DNA of 64,000 nucleotides from Labrenzia sp. R4_2 (GCF_017743865.1 NZ_JAGHRJ010000007.1:106223-170222); one strand, 5' to 3'; shown: positions 34,111-43,387, numbered from the stretch's first letter. The notes: generated by a model from the sequence alone, not told the origin. Numbers and translations are program-made.

Positions 34111-35256
34111 ATGGGGCCACTTCACGGTGTGAAGATCGTTGAATTTGCCGGTATTGGGCCGGGCCCTTACGGCTGCATGATGCTCGCCGATATGGGGGCC
34201 GAGATCCTGCGGATTGACCGGGAACCAACCGGAGCGCCAGACATTGAAGGCATTGACGAACAAAGAAAAAACAGTGTTGCCCGTGGCCGCAAATCCATCA
34301 CGCTTGATCTGAAGGATCCTGCAGCCGTTGAAACCGCGCTCAAGCTGATCGAAAAGGCAGATGCTGTTGTCGAAGGCTTTCGCCCCGGCGTTATGGAACG
34401 GCTCGGTCTTGGCCCGGACGTATGTCTTGCCCGCAACCCGGCGCTTGTTTACGCCCGCATGACCGGCTGGGGCCAAACCGGCCCCTTGGCACATGCGGCC
34501 GGTCACGACATGAATTACATCTCGCTGTCCGGGGCCCTTTGGTCCTTTGGAGAGGAGGGGCGCGATCCGGTGCCACCGCTTAATCTCCTCGGAGATTATG
34601 GCGGCGGCGGCATGTTCCTCGCTTTTGGCATTGTGTGCGCCTTGCTGAGGGCCAGAACAACCGGTGAAGGCGATGTGATTGATGCCGCCATTTCAGACGG
34701 AACTGCGGCCCTAATGGCACCGGTTTACATGTGGCTCGCCAACAATCGCTGGCAAAACCGCCGGGCCAGCAACCGATTGGACGGCACGGCGCCCTATTAC
34801 GGCGTTTACAAGTGTTCCGACGGCAAATGGGTTTCGATCGCACCGATCGAGGAAAAGTTCTGGCAGCTGTTCCTGCATTTGCTGAAGCTTGACGAAGCGG
34901 ACATCGGCAACCGCCATGATACCCGCCAATGGCCGGACATCCGGCACCGGTTTGAAAGCATCATTGGCGCACATCCACGTGAGTATTGGTGTCAGCTGTT
35001 TGAAGGAACGGACATCTGTTTCGCGCCAATTCTGGACCTGGAAGAAGCACCCGCTCATGCACATAATGCGGCGCGGGGGACCTTCGTGGAACGTGACGGC
35101 ATCGTTCAACCGGCCCCTGCCCCGCGTTTTCAGAATGCCAAAGCCACAATGCCATCCCGCCCGCCGCTCATCGGTGAACACAACGGGTCGGTGCTGCAGG
35201 ATTGGGGAGTGGTTGACGAAGACGCGCCGGTTCTGAAAAACGGCAGCGCAATCTAA
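34111..35256 (+). CDS. Alpha-methylacyl-CoA racemase
   Basis: This 381-residue protein is a CaiB/BaiF-fold protein of the racemase branch: GVKIVEFAGIGPGPYGCMMLADMGAE at the start. The catalytic residues of Mycobacterium tuberculosis MCR (H126, D156, E241) correspond to H132 (AGHDMNY), D162 (LGDYGGGG) and E247 (APIEEKF), with exactly the same spacing of 30 and 85 residues. It should interconvert (2R)- and (2S)-2-methylacyl-CoA so that a branched chain can enter beta-oxidation. It follows the MarR gene by 33 bp with a GGGAGGA ribosome site. Confidence 0.9.
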   Translation: MGPLHGVKIVEFAGIGPGPYGCMMLADMGAEILRIDREPTGAPDIEGIDEQRKNSVARGRKSITLDLKDPAAVETALKLIEKADAVVEGFRPGVMERLGLGPDVCLARNPALVYARMTGWGQTGPLAHAAGHDMNYISLSGALWSFGEEGRDPVPPLNLLGDYGGGGMFLAFGIVCALLRARTTGEGDVIDAAISDGTAALMAPVYMWLANNRWQNRRASNRLDGTAPYYGVYKCSDGKWVSIAPIEEKFWQLFLHLLKLDEADIGNRHDTRQWPDIRHRFESIIGAHPREYWCQLFEGTDICFAPILDLEEAPAHAHNAARGTFVERDGIVQPAPAPRFQNAKATMPSRPPLIGEHNGSVLQDWGVVDEDAPVLKNGSAI

Positions 35257-35450
35257 GACGACGCTCTGAACCGCAGCTCACGGCCAGACTGGAGTTGCGC
35301 TTGCGCAATTATATAATATGCGTATAATTCGTATACTTATAATAATAGACTAAATGTATTGAGTTGTGAGGGAGCGAAACGCGGCGAACACACGCAGGCC
35401 GCATGGATCGGCACCTGTTTGGCCCGGTCCGAACACGGGAGGAGATAAAG
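35257..35450. promoter_or_regulatory. Promoter region of first TRAP operon
   Basis: About 190 bp, AT-rich at 35304-35350, with a GTATA-N5-TATAC dyad and GCGTAT elements resembling the candidate MarR site at 31728. The ribosome site GGGAGGAG precedes the dctP-like ATG. No other feature is seen. Confidence 0.4.
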
Positions 35451-36515
35451 ATGTTTTCCATGAAGTCGGCCCTTTTGGGTCTGGGCTTGACCATCGCCAT
35501 GGCAGGCGTGGCATCCGCTGAAACCATGCTGCGCTATTCCGAAGCCGGCCCAAACCGGGGCGCCAGAGCCAAAGCCTTGCAGTATTTCCTGGATGAAGCG
35601 AGCCGCATGACGGAAGGCCAGCTGACCTTCGACGTGCATTGGGGCGGCGCGCTCCTGAAATGGTCAGCCGTGCTGAACGGAGTTGCCGCTGGCGCTGCCG
35701 ACATGGGAACCGTCATTGCCCCTTATTCGCCCAAGCAGCTTCAAGGCCTTGCAATCGGGGATCTGCCCATTTCGTCGTCTGACACCTGGGTCGGCCTGCG
35801 GGCGATGCACGAGCTGATGACCACGAACGCACAGCTCAAGGACTTTCTGGCCAAGGAAAACGTCGTCTTCCTCAGCAATTTCACCTCCACCGGCACCCAG
35901 TTTGAGTGCACCGGCGATCATAAGATCGAAACGGCAGACGACTTCAAGGACCTCACGGTTCGGGCAACCGGAACGGTCGGCAAAGCGCTCAATGAGCTTG
36001 GTGCCAATGTCGTCAACATGACCTTTGACAAGGTGTATCAGGCACTGGATTCCGGTTTGGTCGACTGTGCTGCAGGTTACTACTACACCAACCGCGCGTT
36101 CCGGCACTATGAGATCGTGGATCACATCACCGAGGCAAACTGGGGCCAGGTCGGCGGCTTTGCCCTGGTCATGAACAAGGATGTCTGGGAAGACCTGCCT
36201 GCGGAGTATCAGAACGCGATCATGACCGCCGGATCCCAGATGATTGACGAGTTCGCCCGCATTCAAATCGAGACCATCAACGACGTGAAAGCCGGGCTTG
36301 CGAGCGGCGAAATCGGGCGTCAGGTGCCCGTGGTTGCGCTTGACGACGCTGAACGCGCGAAGTTGCTCGCCATGACGGATAAATATGTCCAGGAATGGAT
36401 CTCTGACATGACGAAGCGGGGGTATGACGGCCAGGCGATCTGGGATCAGTATGCCGTTCTCGTCGACAAATATGCGGATGAGCTGAACACCAAAGGCTAT
36501 CCATGGGCACGGTGA
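35451..36515 (+). CDS. TRAP transporter solute-binding protein, DctP family (first system)
   Basis: This 354-residue periplasmic protein has a Sec signal peptide (MFSMKSALLGLGLTIAMAGVASA). The DctP pattern follows: MLRYSEAGPNRG, a binding-pocket region FECTGDHKIETADDFKDLTVRATG with the arginine that holds the ligand carboxylate, and WGQVGGFALVMNKDVW. The ATG at 35451 directly follows GGAGGAGATAAAG. Its ligand is most likely the carboxylate that the surrounding CoA-ligases activate. It is the first gene of a dctPQM-type operon. Confidence 0.88.
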   Translation: MFSMKSALLGLGLTIAMAGVASAETMLRYSEAGPNRGARAKALQYFLDEASRMTEGQLTFDVHWGGALLKWSAVLNGVAAGAADMGTVIAPYSPKQLQGLAIGDLPISSSDTWVGLRAMHELMTTNAQLKDFLAKENVVFLSNFTSTGTQFECTGDHKIETADDFKDLTVRATGTVGKALNELGANVVNMTFDKVYQALDSGLVDCAAGYYYTNRAFRHYEIVDHITEANWGQVGGFALVMNKDVWEDLPAEYQNAIMTAGSQMIDEFARIQIETINDVKAGLASGEIGRQVPVVALDDAERAKLLAMTDKYVQEWISDMTKRGYDGQAIWDQYAVLVDKYADELNTKGYPWAR

Positions 36516-37102
36516 CGCCCGGCAAACCGGTCCAGCCTGGCAGCGGGCGGGGCCGGTTCTCCTCCCCTTTAAGACTTCTGGCGGGGCTGGAAATAGTGTT
36601 CATAGCAGTTGCCGCTGCCGCCATTTTGGGCATGTGCGTTTACATCACGCTCGGCATTGTCCTGCGCACCTTTGTCGGGATGCAGATCCCGGATGAAGTT
36701 GTAATTGTCGGAGACCTGATGATTGGCGCCTTGATCCTGCCACTGGCCTATGTGGCGGCCGATCGCGGTTTTATTGCCGTTGAAGTGATAACAGACCTGC
36801 TGCCGAAAGCTGCCCAAGTCTGGCTCAATGTGCTTGCGGCCATAATCGGACTGTGCGCGGTGATCCCGATTACTTATGCCGGATATCTTGCCATGATCCA
36901 CGCGATCGAAAGCGGCAACTATTTCTTCGGCATTCTGGAAGTCCCTGAATGGCCGGGGCGGGTCGCATTCTTTGCAGGCTACGCCCTGTTCTTCATCCGT
37001 CTGACCGTGTTGTTCCTTCAAGACGTCTGGACCGCCATAGGGTCCGGCGGCGGGGGGAATTCCAGCAAGACACATGATCCAAGCTGGGAGGAGGCTGCCT
37101 GA
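36503..37102 (+). CDS. TRAP transporter small permease, DctQ family (first system)
   Basis: This 199-residue protein has four hydrophobic segments and the DctQ core, including PDEVVIVGDLMIGALILPLAYVAADRGFIAVEVITDLLP. It overlaps the binding-protein gene by 13 bp. It joins the large permease to form the Na+-driven membrane unit. The first 20 residues are basic and glycine-rich, so a later start is possible. Confidence 0.85.
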   Translation: MGTVTPGKPVQPGSGRGRFSSPLRLLAGLEIVFIAVAAAAILGMCVYITLGIVLRTFVGMQIPDEVVIVGDLMIGALILPLAYVAADRGFIAVEVITDLLPKAAQVWLNVLAAIIGLCAVIPITYAGYLAMIHAIESGNYFFGILEVPEWPGRVAFFAGYALFFIRLTVLFLQDVWTAIGSGGGGNSSKTHDPSWEEAA

Positions 37103-37156
37103 TTTCCTGTCGGCGGCCACCTCGTTCATAAATCACCCCGAACGAGAGACACTCTA

Positions 37157-38500
37157 GTGGACCCCTCAACAATTGGTATCTTCGGCTTTGTGGCAGCGCT
37201 CACACTGCTTATCCTGCGCGTTCCAATTGGATTTACGCTGGTCAGCGTTTCCTCCATCTGCGCTTTGGTCACATACGCCTGGCGCCCAGGCTCTGAGTTC
37301 AATCTCGACCGCGGCCTGCGTCCGGCGATGGCGCTCATTGAATCCAACGCCTTTGAGTTCATTCACTCCTATTCCTTGTCGATGGTGCCGCTGTTCATTG
37401 CAGCCGGTCACATCGCCTATCACACCCGCATTACAACGGATATTTACGACGCGGTCCGGGTCTGGATGTCCCGCCTCCCGGGCGGGTTGGCCGTTGCCTC
37501 GCTGATCGGTTGTGGCGGATTTTCGGCAATCACGGGATCCAGCGTTGCCTGTGCCTCCTCCATGGGCCGGATTTGTGTTCCGGAGATGTTGCGCTACGGC
37601 TACGACAAGCAGTTGGCAAGCGCCAGTGTCGCCGCGGGCGGTACACTCGGCGCCCTCATACCGCCCAGTGTTCTGTTCATCCTATACGGCACCTTCACCG
37701 AGACATCGATCAGCCGCCTGTTCATGGCCGGTGTAGTACCTGGCCTCTTGAGCCTTGCCGGGTTCATCATCACCGTGCTGGTCTGGGTCAAACTCCGGCC
37801 GGAAGCGGCCCCCGTCCCCGAAGGCGAGATTTCTGGAGACGACCGGTTTACGGCCGCGATCAAAGCCTGGCCGGCCGCCACCCTCATGATCATCATCATT
37901 GGCGGGATCTATGGCGGCATCTTCACCGCGACGGAAGCAGCTGCCGTCAGTCTGTCATTCGTGTTGATCTACGGAACAATTTCAGGCCGGTTGCGGAGGC
38001 CGGATTTCGTCCTGTCGATGCGCGAAACCGCCTATCAGACCGGATCTCTGTTCTTCATTGCGGTCGGCGCCAAAATCTTTGTCTCCTTCGTCTCCCTGAC
38101 CGGGGTGACAGGCGGGTTGGTCGACATCGTGTCGTCTTCCGGCCTGGAAACCTGGATGATCCTGTTGTGCATCGTCGCGATTTACCTGGTGATGGGTATG
38201 TTCCTGGATCCGATCGGCACCATGCTTTTGACCCTGCCCTTTACGGTCCCGCTGATCGAAGGCATGGGGTTTGATCTCATCTGGTTCGGTGTCATCGTCG
38301 TCAAACTGCTGGAAATCGGTCTCATCACACCGCCGGTCGGCCTCAATGTCTTCGTCATCAATTCGGTGGTTGGACGGGAGATACAGGTTCACACGATCTT
38401 CTTCGGGATCATGAAGTTCCTGGTGCTGGACATTGTTGTCCTATTGGCCCTTCTGGCCTTCCCGATCCTGTCACTCGGCCTGCCGAGCCTGATGTTCTGA
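37157..38500 (+). CDS. TRAP transporter large permease, DctM family (first system)
   Basis: This 447-residue protein has about twelve hydrophobic segments with family motifs SLSMVPLFIAAGHIAYHT, GGLAVASLIGCGGFSAITGSSVACASSMGRI, AAGGTLGALIPPSVLFILYG and KLLEIGLITPPVGLNVFV. It carries the transport path and is driven by Na+. The start is GTG at 37157, 54 bp after the DctQ gene. It is a separate protein here, not fused to DctQ. Confidence 0.9.
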   Translation: MDPSTIGIFGFVAALTLLILRVPIGFTLVSVSSICALVTYAWRPGSEFNLDRGLRPAMALIESNAFEFIHSYSLSMVPLFIAAGHIAYHTRITTDIYDAVRVWMSRLPGGLAVASLIGCGGFSAITGSSVACASSMGRICVPEMLRYGYDKQLASASVAAGGTLGALIPPSVLFILYGTFTETSISRLFMAGVVPGLLSLAGFIITVLVWVKLRPEAAPVPEGEISGDDRFTAAIKAWPAATLMIIIIGGIYGGIFTATEAAAVSLSFVLIYGTISGRLRRPDFVLSMRETAYQTGSLFFIAVGAKIFVSFVSLTGVTGGLVDIVSSSGLETWMILLCIVAIYLVMGMFLDPIGTMLLTLPFTVPLIEGMGFDLIWFGVIVVKLLEIGLITPPVGLNVFVINSVVGREIQVHTIFFGIMKFLVLDIVVLLALLAFPILSLGLPSLMF

Positions 38501-38513
38501 TCAACATAAGGCG

Positions 38514-38570
38514 CTGCCCCGGCCTTCCGCCGGGGGCAGAGAGTATTTGGTCCCGGTTCAAGGCCGGGAC
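38514..38570. terminator. Two hairpins between convergent dctM and GNAT genes
   Basis: The first stem pairs CTGCCCC (38514-38520) with GGGGCAG (38533-38539). The second pairs GTCCCGG (38550-38556) with CCGGGAC (38564-38570); a short A/T run follows on the plus strand. Together they are a plausible bidirectional terminator. Confidence 0.6.
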
Positions 38571-38582
38571 GGCAAAAGTTTT

Positions 38583-39032
38583 TCAGATGATGGTTTTTTC
38601 AAAATAGACGCGGTTGAATCCGTCTTCCGTTCGGCGGCCGGTCTCTTTGTAGCCGAGTCTCGAATAGATGCTGAGATTGGCGGTCATCTTTTCATTTGTG
38701 TAAAGGCGGATGGCGGAAAGACCGAGCGAACAGGCTTCAGCCTCGCAGTGGGATATCAGAGCCCTGCCGATGCCTCGACCGGCTGCGGCCGAGACAACAG
38801 CGACATTTTCCAGGAACATGTGATCCGCCCTTGGGAAATAGACGATGAAGCCTAGGAGACTGCCGGTCTCATCTTCTGCAACATGAACCAGCCCAGCGCC
38901 GATCTGCGTTTCAAAATCGGCAATCATGGGCGCCGGTTTCCGGCCTATTGCCGCGATATAGGGGGCGTAGGCCTCTTCCGCACAAGCACGGACAGCCGAT
39001 ACATCGTCTGGCACGGCGGGCCGGATCTTCAT
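38583..39032 (-). CDS. GNAT family N-acetyltransferase
   Basis: This 149-residue GNAT domain (MKIRPAVPDDVSAVRACAEEAYAPYI) has the acetyl-CoA loop VVSAAAGRGIGRALISHCEAEA (Q/RxxGxG/A form RGIGRA) and the ending TNEKMTANLSIYSRLGYKETGR. The ATG at 39032 has GGAG 9 bp upstream; the frame reaches 39068 without similarity. It has no evident link to the acyl-CoA genes around it. Confidence 0.82.
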   Translation of the reverse strand: MKIRPAVPDDVSAVRACAEEAYAPYIAAIGRKPAPMIADFETQIGAGLVHVAEDETGSLLGFIVYFPRADHMFLENVAVVSAAAGRGIGRALISHCEAEACSLGLSAIRLYTNEKMTANLSIYSRLGYKETGRRTEDGFNRVYFEKTII

Positions 39033-39188
39033 TGCAGGGCACTCCGGATCAACTGATTGCTGCCCCATTCATTCCGGCAGAGTAGTCGTTTTGCAAGAAA
39101 AGACCCGGACGCCACAAAACGTCCGGGCAAGAAACACTCCGGTGATGTGCGCAGGGAGTGTCGAGGGGACCGTATTGTGCGCTGCCCG

Positions 39189-40352
39189 TTATTTAGCCCG
39201 CTGGTTGAATCGGCGGCCGACAAGGGCGCTTGCAATGTTGGTTTTCTGGATGTCGATGGACCCGCCGGCGATGCCCCAGCCCCAGCTGTCGCGCATCTTT
39301 TGCTCCATCGGATATTCGCGTGAATACCCATAACCGCCCATCAGCTGCATGGCCTTGCCGGTGACTTCGCGGGTCATCTCATTGGCAAAACACTTGGCAA
39401 TCGAGCTTTCCCCAACCGACGGAAGACCGCTTTCGGCATTCACAACAGCCCGGTAGAGCAGCAGGCGCGCTGCATCCAGTTTCATTTTCATGTCGGCGAT
39501 CTGGAGCTGAACCGCCTGGAAATCGATGATCTGTTTGCCGAACTGCTCCCGCTCTTGAACATAATTCAGCACGTAGTCGAAGGCCGACTGCGCACAGGCA
39601 AGACTCATGGTGGTGTTGCCACAGCGTTCCAGATCAAACGCCTCCATCAGCTTCCGGAATCCACCGGCTGGGACAATGATGTTTTCGGCAGGAACGCTGA
39701 CATCGTCCAAATACATGTCTGCACTGTGCACACCGCGAAAGCCCATATGGCGCTCCCGATTGCCGAAGGTGAAGCCATCGGCCCCCTTTTCGACGAGAAC
39801 AGCCCCGATGCCCTTCGCGCCGGGATCGTCGGACATACGGCAATAGACAACATAGGCATCCGAATGGCCGGCACCGGAACACCAGCGCTTTTGGCCGTTG
39901 ATGATCACACTATCGCCCTCGACCCGAGCCTTGGTGGTGAGATCGGTCAGCGCTGATCCCGCACCCGGCTCGGACATGGATACCGCAACGATCATGTCGC
40001 CGGAGCAGACCTTCGGCAGGACCTTCTGGCGCATGGCTTCCGGGGCGAAATTGGCGATCGCGAGTGCCGGGCCGAAGCAGGATTCAAAGATCGGAAAAGC
40101 AACGCCAATGGAGACCTTGGCAACTTCTTCCAGCACCAGAACCGCTTCGAAATGGCTCATGCCGCCGCCGCCATAGGCTTCCGGCAGGTTCACCCCTAAA
40201 AGTCCGAGCTCGGCGAACCGGTGCATGACATCCGCTCCGGGCGACTCATCCGTTTCTTCAACCTCACGGGCTATGTCCGGCAATTCCGTCTGGGCAAACC
40301 GGCGCACGGTTTCCTGGAGAGCGGTCTGTTCTTCTGAAAGGGTAAAATCCAT
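39189..40352 (-). CDS. Acyl-CoA dehydrogenase family protein
   Basis: This 387-residue ACAD starts MDFTLSEEQTALQETVRRFAQTELP and has VSMSEPGAGSALTDLTTKA, INGQKRWCSGAGHSD, REQFGKQIIDFQAVQLQIADMKMKLDAARLLLYRA and MGGYGYSREYPMEQKMRD. In the C-terminal arm the YEG segment reads IAGGSIDIQKTNIA, so the usual glutamate is glycine. It is the last gene of a unit with an AMP-forming ligase and a CoA-transferase. The frame upstream to 40457 overlaps the ligase gene and is not coding. Confidence 0.88.
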   Translation of the reverse strand: MDFTLSEEQTALQETVRRFAQTELPDIAREVEETDESPGADVMHRFAELGLLGVNLPEAYGGGGMSHFEAVLVLEEVAKVSIGVAFPIFESCFGPALAIANFAPEAMRQKVLPKVCSGDMIVAVSMSEPGAGSALTDLTTKARVEGDSVIINGQKRWCSGAGHSDAYVVYCRMSDDPGAKGIGAVLVEKGADGFTFGNRERHMGFRGVHSADMYLDDVSVPAENIIVPAGGFRKLMEAFDLERCGNTTMSLACAQSAFDYVLNYVQEREQFGKQIIDFQAVQLQIADMKMKLDAARLLLYRAVVNAESGLPSVGESSIAKCFANEMTREVTGKAMQLMGGYGYSREYPMEQKMRDSWGWGIAGGSIDIQKTNIASALVGRRFNQRAK

Positions 40353-40414
40353 TTGCGATGCTTTCACTTTTCCGCTGAAACGGCGACTGTCTTGATTGGG
40401 TGTAAATTTACGGC

Positions 40415-41962
40415 TCAGCTGGCTGCCTTTTCGCGGACGTCCCGCGCGGCTTCCCAATAGGGATCTCGGAGTTTGCGCTTGAAGATCTTGCCGGTGTCAT
40501 CGCGCGGCAGATGAGATTTGAATTCGATCCGGCGCGGCACCTTGAACCCGGCCAACCGGTTCTTCAGGTGGGCGATGATTTCATCTGTCGTGAGATCACT
40601 GGAGGGCTCTGGCTGCACAACCGCCATCAGAGCTTCACCATACTCCGCATCCGGCACGCCAAAGACGGCACAATCGGCGACGCCCGGCATGGCATGAAGT
40701 TCTGCTTCAATCTCTGCCGGATAGATATTGATCCCACCCGAAATCACCATGTCCTTTGACCGGTCGCACAGGAACAAGTATCCGTCTTCATCCAGATACC
40801 CGACATCGCCCGTGGCAATGAGGCCACCGACATCGAGATCCGCCCGCGCTTTCGGATTGTTGGCATAGGTGAATTCAGGGGCCGTATCGAGGCGGGAGAC
40901 AATCTCGCCAGGCGTTCCGGTCGGCACATCCTGACGGTCACCGTCCATGATCCGCAATGTCACGCCATCCAGCGCACGGCCGACCGTGCCGGGCTTGCGG
41001 AGGCTTTCTTCCGGGGTGCAAAAGGTCACATAGTTTTGTTCGGTGCCTGCGTAGAACTCATGGACCACCGGTCCAAACCAGGCCTGCATCGCCGTTTTGA
41101 CCTCCGGCGGACAATGCGCTGCAGCCGTCACGACATACTGAAGTGACGACACATCGTAGCGATCCCGGATTTCCGAAGGCAGTTTCAAGAGACGCGCAAA
41201 CATGGTCGGGACCATGAAGGCCGTTGTGACCCGCTCCCGCTCGACGGTTGCCAGAAACTCCTGCGCATCAAAGCGCGGCATCAGGAAGACTTTGTCGGCC
41301 ACAGCGTAGGTGCGCATCCCGAAGGAATTCGGTGCCCCATGATAGAGCGGGCCGCAGATGAGCGCCCTGATGCCGGGCTTGATCCCGTAAATCCGGTCGC
41401 GGACTGCAAGAAACTCTTTCGCCAGGCCCGGCTCCTGCGGCAGCTTGATCACGCCCTTGGGTTTTCCGGTGGTGCCGGAGGTGTAGGTCATCGTGTCGGT
41501 AAAGTCCCGGCACGGATCTGTTAGCGGTGGGTGTGTGTCGATGAAGTGATCCCAGGGCACCGTTTCAACGGTTTTAACGCCATTCATGGACGGAAGCCGG
41601 TAGGCCACGCGCAGTTCCGGCGGGGTGTCCACCTCAAGGACAAGCATATTCTTTGGAATTACACCGCCCAAGGTTTGCAGGAGATCCGAATGCGCGATGA
41701 GCACCTTTGCGCCGGAATCCTGTAGAACATAATCAATTTCCGGTGGAGCCAAATGCCAGTTGACCGCCACCGGGCTTGCGCCGAGCAATGTGGCCGCCCG
41801 CGCAGCTTCAAAAAAGGCAAAATCATTGCGCAACAACAGCGCAATGCTGTCACCGCGATTGATGCCATAGTCCCGCAGACCGGAGGCCACACGATGAGCG
41901 CGCCCTTCGCAGTCCGACCGCCGGGTTGAGCGTTCACCGCTGTACAAAACCGTGTCAGACAT
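40415..41962 (-). CDS. AMP-forming acyl-CoA synthetase (second)
   Basis: This 515-residue ANL enzyme has MTYTSGTTGKPKGVIK (P-loop), HEFYAGTEQN (A5), GDVGYLDEDGYLFLCDRSKDMVISGGINIYPAEIE (hinge) and DDTGKIFKRKLRDPYWE with the catalytic lysine. It is a close relative of the ligase at 26054-27577, sharing even the C-terminal tail. The ATG at 41962 overlaps the stop of the CoA-transferase gene by 8 bp (ATGTCTGA), which fixes the start and shows coupling. Confidence 0.9.
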   Translation of the reverse strand: MSDTVLYSGERSTRRSDCEGRAHRVASGLRDYGINRGDSIALLLRNDFAFFEAARAATLLGASPVAVNWHLAPPEIDYVLQDSGAKVLIAHSDLLQTLGGVIPKNMLVLEVDTPPELRVAYRLPSMNGVKTVETVPWDHFIDTHPPLTDPCRDFTDTMTYTSGTTGKPKGVIKLPQEPGLAKEFLAVRDRIYGIKPGIRALICGPLYHGAPNSFGMRTYAVADKVFLMPRFDAQEFLATVERERVTTAFMVPTMFARLLKLPSEIRDRYDVSSLQYVVTAAAHCPPEVKTAMQAWFGPVVHEFYAGTEQNYVTFCTPEESLRKPGTVGRALDGVTLRIMDGDRQDVPTGTPGEIVSRLDTAPEFTYANNPKARADLDVGGLIATGDVGYLDEDGYLFLCDRSKDMVISGGINIYPAEIEAELHAMPGVADCAVFGVPDAEYGEALMAVVQPEPSSDLTTDEIIAHLKNRLAGFKVPRRIEFKSHLPRDDTGKIFKRKLRDPYWEAARDVREKAAS

Positions 41963-43151
41963 GGCGGGCCTCTTCAGCATTGTCGTTGGTCCCATTCATT
42001 GCTGGCACCTTGGTACCAGCCAGCGCGCGGGCTGCGCCAAGAACGGTATCAGTGTGTTCGCCAACGTCTGGAACATGGGAACCGACCGGCAGCGGAGCTC
42101 CGGAAAACTGAAAGGGCAGATTGGCAACCTTGAAAGCGCTTGGGCCATTGCCGACATCGGTCATCAATTGGCGAACCGTCACCTGTTCATCGGTGATGGC
42201 CTCAGCCACCGTTTGATACCGCGCACAAGGAATGCCGGCTGCCATCAGGACCGCTTCAACTTCAGCGGCCGGCTTTGTCCGCGTCCAGTCCTCGACCAAT
42301 GACATAAGGGCCGGCCAATTCTTTTCGCGTTCGAGCTGGGTGTTGAAACGGGTATCGTGCTTCCATTCCGGGTGATCCAGAAGGTCCGCGAGCCGCTCAA
42401 AGATCCGGCTCGTGATCGGCACCGCGATCACATGCCCATCGGACGCCCTCACCGGTGTCGCCAGCCAGCGGTCGAACGAGCTCGGCGTCTGGGCTTCCTG
42501 CATTTCCAGAACGAGCAGATTGATCATGCTGTCCATCAGGGCGACATCGATATATTGCCCGGTACCATGGCGAAGCTGCCCGATCAGGGCGGTCTGGATT
42601 GCACTGAAGGCAAACAAGCCGCCAATCAGATCGGCATACCAGATCCCTGTGCGGAACGGCTTGTCGACATCCTCGGTATAGGACATCGCCGCAAGGTCAT
42701 GACCGGAGAGCGCGTGCAGGATGGGTGCGTACGCCGGATATCGGGAGCGTGGACCTTCCTGGCCAAAGCCAGAAATCGAGCAATAGACCAGATCCTTGCG
42801 GCCTTTGGAGAGGGTTGTGTAATCCAGCCCAAGGTCGCGGACGACGCCCGGGCGGAAATTTTCCACCACCACATCACAAGACGCAGCAAGACTGCGGATT
42901 GCCTCCAGATCGCGGTCAGAGCGAAAATCGATCTCAATGCTTTTTTTGCCGGCGTTGAAATGACCAAAATAGGTGCTTTTGCCTGCGCGCAGCGGTTCCT
43001 TGACCCGCATGTGCTCTCCGCCCATCGGCTCAATCTTGAAGACCTCTGCACCGCAATCGGCAAGGAGACGAGTGCAGTAGGGGCCGGAGATGATCCGAGT
43101 CAAATCAAGGACCCGGATCCCGTCGAGCGGTTTTGGTGTGGTGGATGTCAT
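41955..43151 (-). CDS. CaiB/BaiF family CoA-transferase (398 aa)
   Basis: This class III CoA-transferase starts with GIRVLDLTRIISGPYCTRLLADCGAEVFKIEP and has FGHFNAGKKSIEIDF, VVVENFRPGVVRDLGLDY and YCSISGFGQEGPRSRYPAYAP. The likely catalytic aspartate is in GIWYADLIGGLFAF. It is the first gene of the transferase-ligase-dehydrogenase unit and follows a 273-bp gap with a REP-like element. It is distinct in sequence from the transferases at 22694 and 48285. Confidence 0.9.
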   Translation of the reverse strand: MTSTTPKPLDGIRVLDLTRIISGPYCTRLLADCGAEVFKIEPMGGEHMRVKEPLRAGKSTYFGHFNAGKKSIEIDFRSDRDLEAIRSLAASCDVVVENFRPGVVRDLGLDYTTLSKGRKDLVYCSISGFGQEGPRSRYPAYAPILHALSGHDLAAMSYTEDVDKPFRTGIWYADLIGGLFAFSAIQTALIGQLRHGTGQYIDVALMDSMINLLVLEMQEAQTPSSFDRWLATPVRASDGHVIAVPITSRIFERLADLLDHPEWKHDTRFNTQLEREKNWPALMSLVEDWTRTKPAAEVEAVLMAAGIPCARYQTVAEAITDEQVTVRQLMTDVGNGPSAFKVANLPFQFSGAPLPVGSHVPDVGEHTDTVLGAARALAGTKVPAMNGTNDNAEEARHV

Positions 43152-43264
43152 CTGCGCTGCTGTTCCAGTTGTTTATTAGTCTGTTCGAAGGCCGTGCGGA
43201 CAAATTGCCGCCTACCCAAGAAGCCGGGATGGTTCGTCTGATGCCTGCAAGGCTTTTCCATCGG

Positions 43265-43387
43265 GTCATCCCCGCCCATGAGCGGGGATCTACTCGCGGT
43301 TCAGCTTGCCGCACCATCGAGTAGGTTTCGGTAAGGCTCTGCAAACGAGTGGATCCCCGGTCTTCGCTTCGCTATGCCGGGGATGAC
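43265..43387. repeat. REP-like palindromic element with inverted ends
   Basis: A 123-bp non-coding element bounded by GTCATCCCCG and its inverted copy CGGGGATGAC. Each end is itself a hairpin: ATCCCCGC/GCGGGGAT at 43268-43289, and GGATCCCCGG paired with CCGGGGATGAC at 43351-43387. Such GTCATCCCCG palindromes are common intergenic repeats in alphaproteobacteria. It splits the leftward gene series into two transcription units and may act as a transcript-end structure. Confidence 0.65.

Noticed and set aside
33367..34506. Minus-strand open frame of 379 codons
   Set aside because: Antisense to hydratase, MarR and racemase genes, all of which have strong motifs.
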